Shown here piece after piece: positions 43,685 to 51,891 of a stretch of 64,000 nucleotides of DNA. This DNA comes from Villigracilis sp900696595 (GTDB lineage: Bacteria > Chloroflexota > Anaerolineae > Anaerolineales > Villigracilaceae), in NCBI GenBank assembly GCA_030263615.1, contig SZPH01000006.1, positions 24,286 to 88,285 on the forward strand, in the 5' to 3' direction. The notes beneath the pieces were generated by a model, which was given only the letters and a program-made list of their open reading frames with translations, was not told the DNA's origin and made no database searches. The position numbers were made by a program, and so were the translations under genes. Positions within the stretch are counted from its first letter, which is position 1, and each line of letters begins with the position of its first letter.

Positions 43685-45256
43685 TTATCTGGGTTCCCAG
43701 ACCTGCACCGCCCATTTCTGTTCGGTTTGCTGCATGTATAACACGAGCGTATCCGTCAGCGCGTAATGTTCGGCGATCAATTCCAGGTCGTAGAAAACAT
43801 CCACGTCCTTGGTGGTGATGATCAGGTCGTACTCCTGTTTTGCAATCGCTTCGTTGATGGACTGCGTGTATTCCAGCCCGTCCCGGCGATGTTCTTCGTA
43901 CGCGGGACCCCACAAGGGGTTATCCGGGTACGGTTTCATCAGGTAAAAGGCGTCGGTCTGACCGGAGTCTACAGGCCGCATCCCCAGTTCGACCATCCGG
44001 GAGGCGACGGTGGGGGAATTGAGGATGTTCAGCGAGGGATTCAAATAGGAAAACGCCCGTTCCCAGGCGGCGGAATTCCGTTGATCCAGCATATTGGGAT
44101 GGAGCGTAATGAATTGCCAGTAGAACAAATTCACGACCACGACGAATGTTGAAAGCAGGGTAAACGTCCTCTTCCGGTCGAAATTGATAAAGAACCAGAA
44201 CAAGAATGTCGGAACGACCAATTCATAAGAGTACGCAAGGTAGTTTCCGACGTGCGATCCCAAAACCGTCGCGAATACAAGAAGGCATAGAACGAAGGCG
44301 TGCAACAAATAATCGGGCTTGGCGTCAACGAGCGGTTTGTTCAGGTTTAAAAGATCATACTGGAAGCCGGGGGTCTTAAAATCGGACGGGAGTTCTTTAT
44401 CCTTTCGAGGCTCTTTCCAAAGCATGACCGCCGCCAGCGTCAATAGCGGGAAAAAATAGACGGTCAGCCAAAACAATTGGGTGGACAGATGTTTGAACGT
44501 TCGGAACGTATTGCCGACGTTTCCGAAGATCATGTTGACAAAGTAGAACGGGTAATTGATCCGCATCAAGGCAAAGGCGGCTGTAAACAAGGCGAGGAAC
44601 AGCAAACCGTAACCGACGGCTTTCCTTTTCGATACAAAGGCGAAAACGTATGTTGCGACGATCCCGAACGAAAGGACGAAATATGCCTTAGTATGAAATG
44701 CGATCAGCGAAAACAGCGCGCTGACGAACATGCTTTTGTTGTCGAAATTCAGTACATAGGGAACATAAAGCGCCGTCAGAAAAAAGAATGTCCCCATGCC
44801 GGTCGGCGCGGAACCGATCCCTCCCCAGCCCATGAAAGCGGTCATGAGGAAGGCGCTGCAAATCAACGACAGGGAATGGTTGCGCCGGCGATGAAAGACG
44901 ATCCAGAACCCTGTGACGGCGGATAAAACGATGAATATGAAAGTCACACAGCGGTGGACGAACAGGGTGTTGCCGAACAGAAGCGCGAAAGGCAGGGCGG
45001 CCGCGTTGTACCCGATTCCGTACGCAGTGTAGGCGAGGGGTTGGTTTTCGAAATCGGAATAATTTTCCCCGTTCAGCATCATGGCGGTGATGACCATTTG
45101 AGAGCCTTCCCGATACCCGATCTGGTAGGGCGTGGCGAGGATCGCGCTCTCAAAATATAACGACCAGGCGAGGGAGAGCGATGCGGCGAAGAAAAAGAGG
45201 GCGGCTGGAAAGCGGATATTCTTCATAAACGGAAGGGATCGAAAATTTTTGAACAT
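43685..45256 (-). CDS. GT-C-like multi-pass membrane protein, tandem pair copy 2
   Basis: A 523-aa membrane protein from ATG 45256 (MFKNFRSLPFMKNIRF); an internal ATG at 45226 is an alternative. Motifs shared with the previous gene: GENYSDFENQPLAYTAYGIG, FGNTLFVHRCVTFIFIV, SGQTDAFYLMKPYPD, KQEYDLIITTKD. The two genes are tandem paralogues separated by 37 bp. They are not related closely enough to the 13-17 kb triplet to align confidently by eye, although both groups are large GT-C-like proteins. Confidence 0.85.
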   Translation of the reverse strand: MFKNFRSLPFMKNIRFPAALFFFAASLSLAWSLYFESAILATPYQIGYREGSQMVITAMMLNGENYSDFENQPLAYTAYGIGYNAAALPFALLFGNTLFVHRCVTFIFIVLSAVTGFWIVFHRRRNHSLSLICSAFLMTAFMGWGGIGSAPTGMGTFFFLTALYVPYVLNFDNKSMFVSALFSLIAFHTKAYFVLSFGIVATYVFAFVSKRKAVGYGLLFLALFTAAFALMRINYPFYFVNMIFGNVGNTFRTFKHLSTQLFWLTVYFFPLLTLAAVMLWKEPRKDKELPSDFKTPGFQYDLLNLNKPLVDAKPDYLLHAFVLCLLVFATVLGSHVGNYLAYSYELVVPTFLFWFFINFDRKRTFTLLSTFVVVVNLFYWQFITLHPNMLDQRNSAAWERAFSYLNPSLNILNSPTVASRMVELGMRPVDSGQTDAFYLMKPYPDNPLWGPAYEEHRRDGLEYTQSINEAIAKQEYDLIITTKDVDVFYDLELIAEHYALTDTLVLYMQQTEQKWAVQVWEPR

Positions 45257-45666
45257 TGGACGACGATTCCCGGAAATAGGTCGAACCCGACCAATCATAC
45301 CAAACCAGGGAGCGGCTAAAAGGATGGCTAAAATTTTTTCGCCACGGAGAACACAGAGAAAATAAAGCGCGCCCTCCGTGTTCTCTGCCCACAGGGGCTT
45401 CGCTCCGCGCTGATATGAAAAATACCATCGCAGACCTGACAGGTTTCATCGTGTCATGAGTCGATTCGGGTTCCGTGAATCACAATCGCGCAGGTTGATC
45501 AAGGTTCTGCGGAAACCTGTCAGGTCTTTTTCAGGCGTCGGGGTGAAACCTTTATGAATACTGTGTGGCAAATTCTCCGGTAAGCCCGCGAAAGCAGCCA
45601 CTCCCCCAAACCGCGTCCACGCCGGAAGTTGGCGCGGCTTATAATAAAAACAAAGGAACCCTCGTC
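45257..45666. other. 410-bp gene-free region with inverted repeats
   Basis: No credible CDS. It contains an inverted repeat CCACGGAGAACACAGAG / CTCCGTGTTCTCTG (about 45341-45389), and a longer inverted-repeat element at 45432-45527. Confidence 0.6.
45432..45527. repeat. Short inverted-repeat element with AGACCTGACAGGTTTC ends
   Basis: AGACCTGACAGGTTTC (45432-45447) recurs inverted as GAAACCTGTCAGGTCT (45512-45527), a perfect 16-bp terminal inverted repeat around 64 bp. No transposase; MITE-like. Confidence 0.8.
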
Positions 45667-46428
45667 ATGCTCACATCCCTGGACCATCTATTTGCCGCCC
45701 TTGCAGCGCTGGCGGCAGGAGCCATCAACGCACTCGCGGGCGGCGGGACGCTCATCACTTTTCCCGTCCTGACATTTCTCGGCGTGCCTGCGGTTTCCGC
45801 CAATATCACCAACACAGTCGCGCTCTGCCCCGGCTACTTCGGCGGGACGTTGGCGCAGGCAAACGATCTCAAAGACCAGAAAAAACGATTGTGGCTGTTG
45901 ATGCCGGCAAGCGTCATCGGCGGCGTGCTGGGCGGATTTTTGCTCCTGCGAACTGGCGAGAAATTATTTACCGATCTCGTGCCGTATCTGATTCTGCTGG
46001 CTTGTCTTTTGCTGGCGATTCAAGACCCGGTTCGAGCGTGGTTGACAAGGCGCATGACAGAGGGACATGGACCAAAACTGGAGGCGCTGACCTGGCTGCC
46101 GGTTTCGTTCGCCTCGATCTACGGCGGATACTTTGGCGCAGGCTTGAGCGTGATCGTCCTTTCGGCTCTCGGCTTGACGTTGGAGGATTCGCTGACCCGA
46201 CTCAACGCTCTTAAACAGGCGGCGGCGTTTGCAGTCAACGCGGCGGCGGCGGCCTATTTCCTCTTCTCCGGCCATGTCTTGTGGACGGTCGCCCTGATCA
46301 TGGCGGTCGGCGCCCTGCTGGGAGGCTGGCTGGGCGGGAAGTTGGCGGGCAAGATCAAACCGTCCACATTGCGGTGGACGGTGGTGACGATCGGCGTAGT
46401 CGTTGCGGTGGTTTATTTTGTGCGTTGA
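45667..46428 (+). CDS. TauE/SafE-family sulfite/sulfonate exporter-like permease
   Basis: A 253-aa protein from ATG 45667 (MLTSLDHLFAALAALAAGA). It has about eight membrane helices. Two family repeats are visible: AGGGTLITFPVLTFLGVPAVSANITNT (around 25-51), and the second-half YGGYFGAGLSVIVLSALGLT (around 146-165). The longer frame from 45565 lacks a good start. The family includes transport of sulfite, sulfoacetate and related anions; the substrate here is unknown. A MITE-like repeat copy begins 3 bp after its stop codon. Confidence 0.88.
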   Translation: MLTSLDHLFAALAALAAGAINALAGGGTLITFPVLTFLGVPAVSANITNTVALCPGYFGGTLAQANDLKDQKKRLWLLMPASVIGGVLGGFLLLRTGEKLFTDLVPYLILLACLLLAIQDPVRAWLTRRMTEGHGPKLEALTWLPVSFASIYGGYFGAGLSVIVLSALGLTLEDSLTRLNALKQAAAFAVNAAAAAYFLFSGHVLWTVALIMAVGALLGGWLGGKLAGKIKPSTLRWTVVTIGVVVAVVYFVR

Positions 46429-46430
46429 TT

Positions 46431-46555
46431 CGTCATTGCGAGGGCGGTGTTCTTCCGCCCGAAGCAATCTCGTAAGTATGTCGGGGATTGCTTCGTCGCT
46501 CGTCCTTCGACTGCGCTCGGCTATCGCCTCGCTCAGGACGGCTCCTCGCAATGAC
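46431..46555. repeat. MITE-like element copy B
   Basis: CGTCATTGCGAG at the left end and CTCCTCGCAATGAC at the right end are inverted copies, with GAAGCAATCTCG and GATTGCTTCGTCG inside. It is 125 bp long and sits between the permease and the BtuD-like gene ends, and may also act as a shared terminator. Confidence 0.8.
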
Positions 46556-46561
46556 ATAACT

Positions 46562-47326
46562 CTACTTCGGCAGGACCAGCGGCGCGTCCATGAAGGGATG
46601 CTCCACCACATGGATCGGCAGGCAATAGGCGTTGGATATTTTTTCGGGGGTCAGCACGTCGCGCGGACCGCCGATGGCATTCAGCCTTCCGCCCACCAAT
46701 AAAGCGACGCGGTCCGCATAACGGGCGGCGAGATTTAAATCGTGCAGCGCAATCAGAACAGCCAGGTCTTCCTTCTGCGCCAGGTCGCGTATCAATTCCA
46801 ATAAACTGACTTGATATTGCAAATCCAGATGCGCGGTCGGTTCATCGAGCAGGAGAATCGGCGTGGACTGGCACAGGGCGCGGGCGAGCAATATCCGCTG
46901 GGCTTCGCCGCCGGAGAGTTCGCCCACGCGGCGATCGGACAAATTTACAGCGTGGACGCGAGTCAGGGACTGGCGAGCCAGCTCCTCGTCATGAGAAGAG
47001 GCGTTGCCCATGAATCCCAGATAGGGCGTGCGCCCCATCAAGACCGTCTCCCAGACGGTGAAGGCAGGCGGTAATGAAATCGCCTGTGGCACGACGGCGA
47101 TATATTTGGCGCGTTTCATCGGGTCGAGCGCGTGGAAGTCGTCGCCGTTTGTGCGGACGGAACCCGTTGATGGAATCACCCCGCTTGCGGCGCGGATGAT
47201 GGTGGACTTGCCCGCGCCGTTCGGTCCGATCAGCGCGAGGACTTCGCCGTTTTTTACTTCGAGCGAAAGGTTGTGCAACACTTGATGTCCGTGATAGGAA
47301 GCGGAGAGGTTTTGGATTTTGAGCAT
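46562..47326 (-). CDS. btuD: Cobalamin/iron-siderophore ABC transporter ATP-binding protein (BtuD-like)
   Basis: A 254-aa ABC ATPase of the FecE/BtuD family. Walker A GPNGAGKSTIIRAASG (around 34-49), signature LSGGEAQRILLARAL, Walker B ILLLDEPTAHLDLQYQ, and H-loop IALHDLNLAARYADR. It is the last gene of the cobalamin operon and complements BtuC and BtuF at its head. A 46-bp gap separates it from the acetyltransferase gene, and a MITE-like element follows. Confidence 0.88.
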   Translation of the reverse strand: MLKIQNLSASYHGHQVLHNLSLEVKNGEVLALIGPNGAGKSTIIRAASGVIPSTGSVRTNGDDFHALDPMKRAKYIAVVPQAISLPPAFTVWETVLMGRTPYLGFMGNASSHDEELARQSLTRVHAVNLSDRRVGELSGGEAQRILLARALCQSTPILLLDEPTAHLDLQYQVSLLELIRDLAQKEDLAVLIALHDLNLAARYADRVALLVGGRLNAIGGPRDVLTPEKISNAYCLPIHVVEHPFMDAPLVLPK

Positions 47327-47378
47327 GAGCAGTTTCCATGTTCGCGTGGGCTCTCAGACCCAGGCAAGCGGGATGGCG

Positions 47379-47906
47379 CTAAAAGATGAGATACCAATAC
47401 AACGCGGTTTCGTTTGTGTCCGGGTTGATGGCTTTGTAAACCTTGCGGTCGAAACCGCTGAGGATAAATCCGCAGGAGGCATATAACCGACAGGCGGGGA
47501 CGTTATCGTCCTGCGTTTCGAGCATTACGCCGGGGTGATGCGTTTCGCGCGCCCATTGGATGCCGCGTTCGAGCAGTTTGCGCCCAAGACCCAAGCCGCG
47601 ATATTTCGGCGCGACGACGAGGTCTTCCACATAGCCGAATCGATTCCACCAGGCGAGCATCTTGATGCGCCCGGCAAGTTCGCCGTCCGCTTCGGCGACG
47701 AAGACGGCGGGCGGCGTCTCAGAAAAGCCGTATTCGGTATCCTGCGCTGGAATGTCTCTTTCATAAGGCTCGACTTCAACGGTTGAATATTTGAGCGTCT
47801 CGTTCTCGATTTCAAGGACGATGCGCGACTTCACGGTAAACTTGCGCGAAAACATGCCGGCCGTCGGCGCGTTCTGCGGGTCGGACTTGTGAATTTTGAT
47901 TTGCAT
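47379..47906 (-). CDS. GNAT acetyltransferase, streptothricin-acetyltransferase-like
   Basis: A 175-aa GNAT-fold protein. The acetyl-CoA loop is VVAPKYRGLGLGRKLLERGI (around 106-125), and the C-terminal segment GVMLETQDDNVPACRLYASC with GFILSGFDRKVYKA and ETALYWYLIF is strikingly like the streptothricin acetyltransferase (SAT) family. It lies inside the cobalamin operon between cobU and the BtuD-like gene. It may acetylate an aminoglycoside-like antibiotic or a small metabolite; drug resistance is not shown. Confidence 0.82.
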   Translation of the reverse strand: MQIKIHKSDPQNAPTAGMFSRKFTVKSRIVLEIENETLKYSTVEVEPYERDIPAQDTEYGFSETPPAVFVAEADGELAGRIKMLAWWNRFGYVEDLVVAPKYRGLGLGRKLLERGIQWARETHHPGVMLETQDDNVPACRLYASCGFILSGFDRKVYKAINPDTNETALYWYLIF

Positions 47907-47915
47907 GAGGTCCTT

Positions 47916-48455
47916 TCATTTGAGGGTCATCGGGATTCCCGCCGCCATGAAGACGACGGAATCCGCTTCCTTCGCCAGCCGCTGGTTGACCCAGCCCAGC
48001 GCGTCGCGGAAGACTCGCCCCATTTGGTACGGCGGGACAAGCCCCAAGCCGACTTCGTTCGAGACGACCAGCCATTCCTGTTCAGTCCTGCGGATCGCCG
48101 CCAACAGCGCTTCGGTTTCCGCCCGCGCCGCCCGCATGAAGGGAACTTCGTCCACGAGATCGTCCCTGACGAATTGCATCATCAAGTTTGTCGCCCAAAG
48201 TGTCAGGCAATCGAGAATGACCGTTTTCGATTGGATCTGCGCGACATGCGGCGCGATGTCGAGCGGAAGTTCGATCGTCTCCCAATTTGCAGGGCGTTCG
48301 GCTTTGTGCTTCTCGATCCGCGCGGACATTTCGTCGTCATGCGCCTGCGCCGTGGCGATGAACGTGACCGGTTTGCGCGACTCCTCCGCCAGTTTCAACG
48401 CATGAGAGGATTTTCCGCTTCTCGCGCCGCCGAGGATGAGGGTGATGCTACTCAT
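47916..48455 (-). CDS. cobU: Adenosylcobinamide kinase / adenosylcobinamide-phosphate guanylyltransferase
   Basis: A 179-aa bifunctional enzyme of the lower-ligand branch of cobalamin synthesis. The P-loop is LILGGARSGKSSHALKLAEE (around 6-25), followed by VTFIATAQAHDDEM and the family motif WETIELP, VILDCLTLW and VVSNEVGLGLVPP. Length is normal. It overlaps cobC by 8 nt. Confidence 0.95.
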   Translation of the reverse strand: MSSITLILGGARSGKSSHALKLAEESRKPVTFIATAQAHDDEMSARIEKHKAERPANWETIELPLDIAPHVAQIQSKTVILDCLTLWATNLMMQFVRDDLVDEVPFMRAARAETEALLAAIRRTEQEWLVVSNEVGLGLVPPYQMGRVFRDALGWVNQRLAKEADSVVFMAAGIPMTLK

Positions 48456-49140
48456 TCATCTCCTTCAAATGCGAGCAATCGTTGAAAAGTTCAATCGCGC
48501 CGCCCGCTTCGTGAAAGCGGATGACCGTGAGCGACGCCTGCAAAACGCGAAACTGCCAGTAGCGTTTCAACTCCATGCCGAGGATGAGGCACATCAAGGT
48601 TTGGATGACGCCGCTGTGCGTCACGAGCAAAACTGTCTTATCCTTGTGTTCGGATTTCAAATCCTCCAACGCCGCGCCCACCCGTTGGGAGAGTTGAAAG
48701 AGACTCTCGCCTCCCGGCGGGACGGCGTGGACGATATCCGCATACCAGACTTTCGCCTCGTCCTGCCATTGGGCTTTGATCTCGTCCTGATTCAATCCCT
48801 CCCATTTGCCGAAGGACAACTCGCGCCAGCGCGGGTCGGCTGCGATGATGGGCGGATTCGCCCCGCCAAAATTGCTCCCGCCGCCGTCCCCGGCGGCGAG
48901 GTTTCCAGTGAGCGCCGTCGAAGTGGCGCCGCTTTGAGCATTTTGAATCGCCTTTGCCGTCTCCACCGCGCGGATAAGGTCGCTGGTTACGATGACGTCC
49001 ATCTTTTCAGCGGAGAGCCGTCTGGCGAGCAATTTCGCCTGCCGGACGCCGGTCTGGTTCAACGGAACATCCATTTGACCTTGATAGCGGCGGTTGAGGT
49101 TATGGTCGGTTTCGCCGTGGCGGGTGAGATAGAGTTTCAT
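48448..49140 (-). CDS. cobC: Alpha-ribazole phosphatase-like histidine phosphatase
   Basis: A 230-aa phosphoglycerate-mutase-fold protein with the catalytic RHGE motif in YLTRHGETDHNLN (around 4-16), GQMDVPLN, TSDLIRAVETAKAI and LLVTHSGVIQTLM (second catalytic His). Between residues about 75-105 it carries an extra segment, GATSTALTGNLAAGDGGG and SNFGGANPP, whose DNA is a REP-like palindrome (48872-48906); typical CobC proteins lack it. It overlaps cobS by 4 nt and cobU by 8 nt. Confidence 0.88.
   Translation of the reverse strand: MKLYLTRHGETDHNLNRRYQGQMDVPLNQTGVRQAKLLARRLSAEKMDVIVTSDLIRAVETAKAIQNAQSGATSTALTGNLAAGDGGGSNFGGANPPIIAADPRWRELSFGKWEGLNQDEIKAQWQDEAKVWYADIVHAVPPGGESLFQLSQRVGAALEDLKSEHKDKTVLLVTHSGVIQTLMCLILGMELKRYWQFRVLQASLTVIRFHEAGGAIELFNDCSHLKEMNE
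48872..48906. repeat. REP-like palindrome inside cobC
   Basis: TTGCTCCCGCCGCCGTCCCC followed by GGCGGCGAGGTTTCC closely matches the segment at 62808-62842 (TTGCTCCCACCGCCGTCCTC then GGCGGGGAGGCGTTC) and, inverted, that at about 41860-41893. It lies in-frame in the cobC coding sequence. Confidence 0.65.
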
Positions 49141-49895
49141 GGGAGACCAAAGGATGAATGAGAAAGGATGAAGGATGAAGTGAAAAATACCAAAACCAAC
49201 ATCTCAACAATTGTAGTGACTGCGCCGTAGATGTCGCCCGTCAAGCCGGGGAGCAGACGCATGGCATAGGCGGCGGTGAGAAAACCGACGAACGCCGCGC
49301 CGAGCATGAAGGCGAATCCCAGCCAGCCAGAGACAAGCCAAGCCGTGATACCCGTTATCAATGTTGCAATGATAATCTCGCGGATGGTCACATTGCGTTT
49401 CATCTCGATGCCAAGACCGCCTTCGCGCGCATACGGAAAGGCATAAATCACGAGCGGGGAAGCCCAACGTCCCAGCGTGGCGGCAAGCATAATGGATGGG
49501 AACAAGGCAGAAGTCGAAGAAAGAGCCGCGAACTTTGTCAAGAGAACGAGAATACCGCCGATCGTCCCAAACGCTCCCATGCGCGAGTCTTTCATAATCT
49601 CCAGCCTGCGTTCGGGAGTCCAGCCGCCGAACAAACCGTCGAGCGAGTCCATAAAGCCGTCGAGGTGAAAGAAGCGCGTGAACGCGACCCACGCGGCGAG
49701 AGTCAGCGCGGCGGCGACCATCGGCGGAAAAATCAATCGCGCCGCGAAGTTTACGCCGAATAAGGCAAAACCCAAAACAACGCCCACAAACGGAAACCAA
49801 CCCACAGCGCGACCCATCTCCTGCGCCGTGAACATGCGCTTGACGACGGTGGGGAAGATGGTAAGAAATTGGAAGGCGGCGAGAATTGAGATCAT
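49137..49895 (-). CDS. cobS: Cobalamin 5'-phosphate synthase (adenosylcobinamide-GDP ribazoletransferase)
   Basis: A 252-aa integral membrane enzyme from ATG 49895 (MISILAAFQFLTIFPTV). Motifs: AVGWFPFVGVVLGFALF (around 29-45), TRFFHLDGFMDSLDGLFGG (HLDG metal site, around 72-90), KDSRMGAFGTIGGILVLLTK (around 102-121), GAAFVGFLTAAY. Five or six helices. The frame runs far upstream only through a 7/8-bp tandem repeat (49897-50130). It transfers alpha-ribazole to adenosylcobinamide-GDP. Confidence 0.92.
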   Translation of the reverse strand: MISILAAFQFLTIFPTVVKRMFTAQEMGRAVGWFPFVGVVLGFALFGVNFAARLIFPPMVAAALTLAAWVAFTRFFHLDGFMDSLDGLFGGWTPERRLEIMKDSRMGAFGTIGGILVLLTKFAALSSTSALFPSIMLAATLGRWASPLVIYAFPYAREGGLGIEMKRNVTIREIIIATLITGITAWLVSGWLGFAFMLGAAFVGFLTAAYAMRLLPGLTGDIYGAVTTIVEMLVLVFFTSSFILSHSSFGLP

Positions 49896-49896
49896 A

Positions 49897-50005
49897 AGAT
49901 GATTAGAGAGTAGAGAGTAGAGAGTAGAAGTAGAAGAGTAGAGAGTAGAAGTAGAAGAGTAGAGAGTAGAAGTAGAAGAGTAGAGAGTAGAGAGTAGAGA
50001 GTAGT
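49897..50005. repeat. Simple tandem repeat TAGAGAG / AGTAGAAGTAGAAG
   Basis: Short units GTAGAGA and AGTAGAAG recur about 12 times between the cobT stop and cobS. The repeat is gene-free despite long open reading frames through it. Confidence 0.85.
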
Positions 50006-50017
50006 AAAGGACACAAA

Positions 50018-50130
50018 GACCACCCGACCACCCGACCACGCGACCACGCGACCACCCGACCACCCGACCACGCGACCACGCGACCACCCGACCACCCGAC
50101 CACCTGACTACCCGACCACCTGACTAACCC
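50018..50130. repeat. 8-bp tandem repeat (ACCACCCG / ACCACGCG)
   Basis: About 13 copies of GACCACCC or GACCACGC in tandem, ending as GACCACCTGACTA. It abuts the end of cobT and includes the last bases of its coding strand. A second unit family beside the TAGAGAG array. Confidence 0.85.
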
Positions 50131-51175
50131 CCGCCTCCCCAAACGTCGCCATTTCGTTCAATATTTTGCACGCCGCCTCCGCCATTGAAATACCGAGCGC
50201 CGCGCCGGTGCCTTCGCCGAGACGCAGATCGAAATCGAGCAATGGTTTCAAGCCGAGCCATTCCAGCATGAGCGCGTGACCGTTCTCTTTTGAACGATGC
50301 GCCGCGATTAAATAATGTTTACACTGCGGCGCGAGCGTCACCGCGATCATCGCCGCCGCCGTCGAGATAAACCCATCCACCATCACCGGCGCGCCCTTCG
50401 ACGCCGCGCCAATCATCATGCCCGCCAGCCCGCCGATCTCAAAGCCGCCCACTTTCGACAGCACATCCAAGCCATCGTTTGCGTTCGGCTTATTCACAGC
50501 CAAACCTTTTTCAATCGCGGAAATTTTTCGTTTAAGTCCGTCATCGTCCACGCCCGTGCCGCGCCCCGCAATTTTTTCAGGCGAGACATTCATCAACGCG
50601 CAGGCGATCGCCGCCGATGGCGTAGTGTTGCCGATGCCCATATCTCCCGTGCCGAGGATGTCTGCGCCTTTGGATATTTCCGCCAACGCGACTTCGATTC
50701 CGCTTTGAATGGATTCCTCCGCCTGTTCGCGCCTCATGGCCGGACCTTGAGCCAGATTCAACGTCCCCGGGCCGATTCTCCGCTGTATCAGTAGGTCACG
50801 CTTGTAGCGTGACGCATCGATTTCATTTGCGACTCCCGTATCCACCACGACGACCCTCGCGCCAACATGACGCGCCAATACGTTGATCGCCGCGCCGCCC
50901 GCGAGAAAATTCAACACCATCTGCGGAGTCACCTCCTGCGGGAACGCGCTCACGCCCTCCGCCGTCACGCCATGATCGCCCGCCATTACAATCACGGCTT
51001 TATCTTTGATCTCAGGCAATGGCTTGCGCTGAATCCCCGCCAGTTGAACCGACAGTTCTTCCAAACGCCCCAAACTGCCCGCGGGCTTGGTCAATTGATT
51101 CTGCCGCTCCCGCGCCGCCTGCATCGCGGATTCATCGAGCGGTTGGATGTGTTGGATGGTTTCGGTGATGTTCAT
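50108..51175 (-). CDS. cobT: Nicotinate-nucleotide-dimethylbenzimidazole phosphoribosyltransferase
   Basis: A 355-aa enzyme making alpha-ribazole-5'-phosphate. Signatures: RQNQLTKPAGSLGRLEELSV (around 24-43), VMAGDHGVTAEGVSAFPQEVTPQMVLNFLAGGAAINVLAR split at residue 63, GDMGIGNTTPSAAIACAL (around 176-193), GFISTAAAM, and the catalytic Glu region DLRLGEGTGAAL (around 318-329). Residues around 122-131 (DASRYKRDLLI) lie on a palindromic repeat GTCACGC-TTGTA-GCGTGAC (50795-50813). Length is normal for CobT. Confidence 0.95.
   Translation of the reverse strand: MNITETIQHIQPLDESAMQAARERQNQLTKPAGSLGRLEELSVQLAGIQRKPLPEIKDKAVIVMAGDHGVTAEGVSAFPQEVTPQMVLNFLAGGAAINVLARHVGARVVVVDTGVANEIDASRYKRDLLIQRRIGPGTLNLAQGPAMRREQAEESIQSGIEVALAEISKGADILGTGDMGIGNTTPSAAIACALMNVSPEKIAGRGTGVDDDGLKRKISAIEKGLAVNKPNANDGLDVLSKVGGFEIGGLAGMMIGAASKGAPVMVDGFISTAAAMIAVTLAPQCKHYLIAAHRSKENGHALMLEWLGLKPLLDFDLRLGEGTGAALGISMAEAACKILNEMATFGEAGVSQVVG
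50795..50813. repeat. Palindrome inside cobT coding sequence
   Basis: GTCACGC (50795-50801), TTGTA, GCGTGAC (50807-50813) is a perfect 7-bp hairpin inside the coding region, suggesting insertion of a REP-like element in frame, encoding SRYKRD. Confidence 0.4.
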
Positions 51176-51188
51176 TTATATGCCTCCT

Positions 51189-51229
51189 CAATTACCAATT
51201 ACTATTTACCATTGAGTAATTGGTAATTG
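51189..51229. repeat. Inverted repeat of AATTACC type between cobT and cobO
   Basis: CAATTACCAATTAC (51189-51202) and GTAATTGGTAATTG (51216-51229) are a perfect 14-bp inverted pair with a 13-bp loop. It belongs to the AATTACC simple repeat family also found at 53676 and in the T-box leader. Confidence 0.65.
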
Positions 51230-51235
51230 GTAATT

Positions 51236-51757
51236 TTAGAACTCAATCCCCGCCTGCGCCAGAACGCCCTGTTGGTAGGGATGTTTTATCTCCAGCGCTT
51301 CCGTCACTAAGTCCGCCATGTCCAAAAATTCGGCGGGAGCGTCCCGCCCTGTGATGACGAGATGCAGGCTCGGCGGCTTGTTTTGGAGAATCCAGCGGAC
51401 GGTTTCAGCGGGGTCGAGCCATTTGAAATGGAATAGGAAAGTGAACTCGTCCAACACAAGGACATCGTACCCGCCGCTTGTGATTTTTTCCTTGACCTTT
51501 TCCCACGCCGCCAGGTTGACTTCCCGCGAGATTTCCCAATCCTTGCTTTCCCACGAACAGCCGTCGCCGAGCGACTCAATTTCGATGCCGAGTTTTTTGG
51601 CGGCGCGATATTCGCCGTAATCCGCTGTGCCGCTCTTCAAGAATTGGAACATGCCCACGCGCATTCCCCTTCCCCAGGCGCGGAACATCATGCCGAGCGC
51701 GGCGGTGGTTTTGCCCTTGCCATTGCCTGTATAAACGATGAGCAGACCTTTTTTCAT
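51236..51757 (-). CDS. cobO: Cob(I)alamin adenosyltransferase, copy 2
   Basis: A 173-aa CobO/CobA-type ATP:corrinoid adenosyltransferase. The P-loop is VYTGNGKGKTTAALGMMFRA (around 8-27). Further signatures: GMFQFLKSG, LVLDEFTFLFHFKWLD (the VLDE motif, around 104-119), LVITGRDAPAEF, EIKHPYQQGVLAQAGIEF at the C-terminus. It is a close paralogue of the upstream copy (51892-52413), giving two genes in tandem. Confidence 0.93.
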   Translation of the reverse strand: MKKGLLIVYTGNGKGKTTAALGMMFRAWGRGMRVGMFQFLKSGTADYGEYRAAKKLGIEIESLGDGCSWESKDWEISREVNLAAWEKVKEKITSGGYDVLVLDEFTFLFHFKWLDPAETVRWILQNKPPSLHLVITGRDAPAEFLDMADLVTEALEIKHPYQQGVLAQAGIEF

Positions 51758-51891
51758 GCAGAAACCACATTCCCGAACAAACCGCCCGACGCTAGCAAGC
51801 GTCTCTTACGCGGCTGAGTAGTGTAGCGTTGGAAAATTTCATCCTTCATCATTCATCCTTCATCATTCCACATTCTGCATTCCTCATTCCC

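Noticed and set aside
49897..50130. CRISPR or coding repeats in the cobS upstream frame
   Set aside because: Simple 7-8 bp tandem arrays without spacers; cobS has a good start at 49895.
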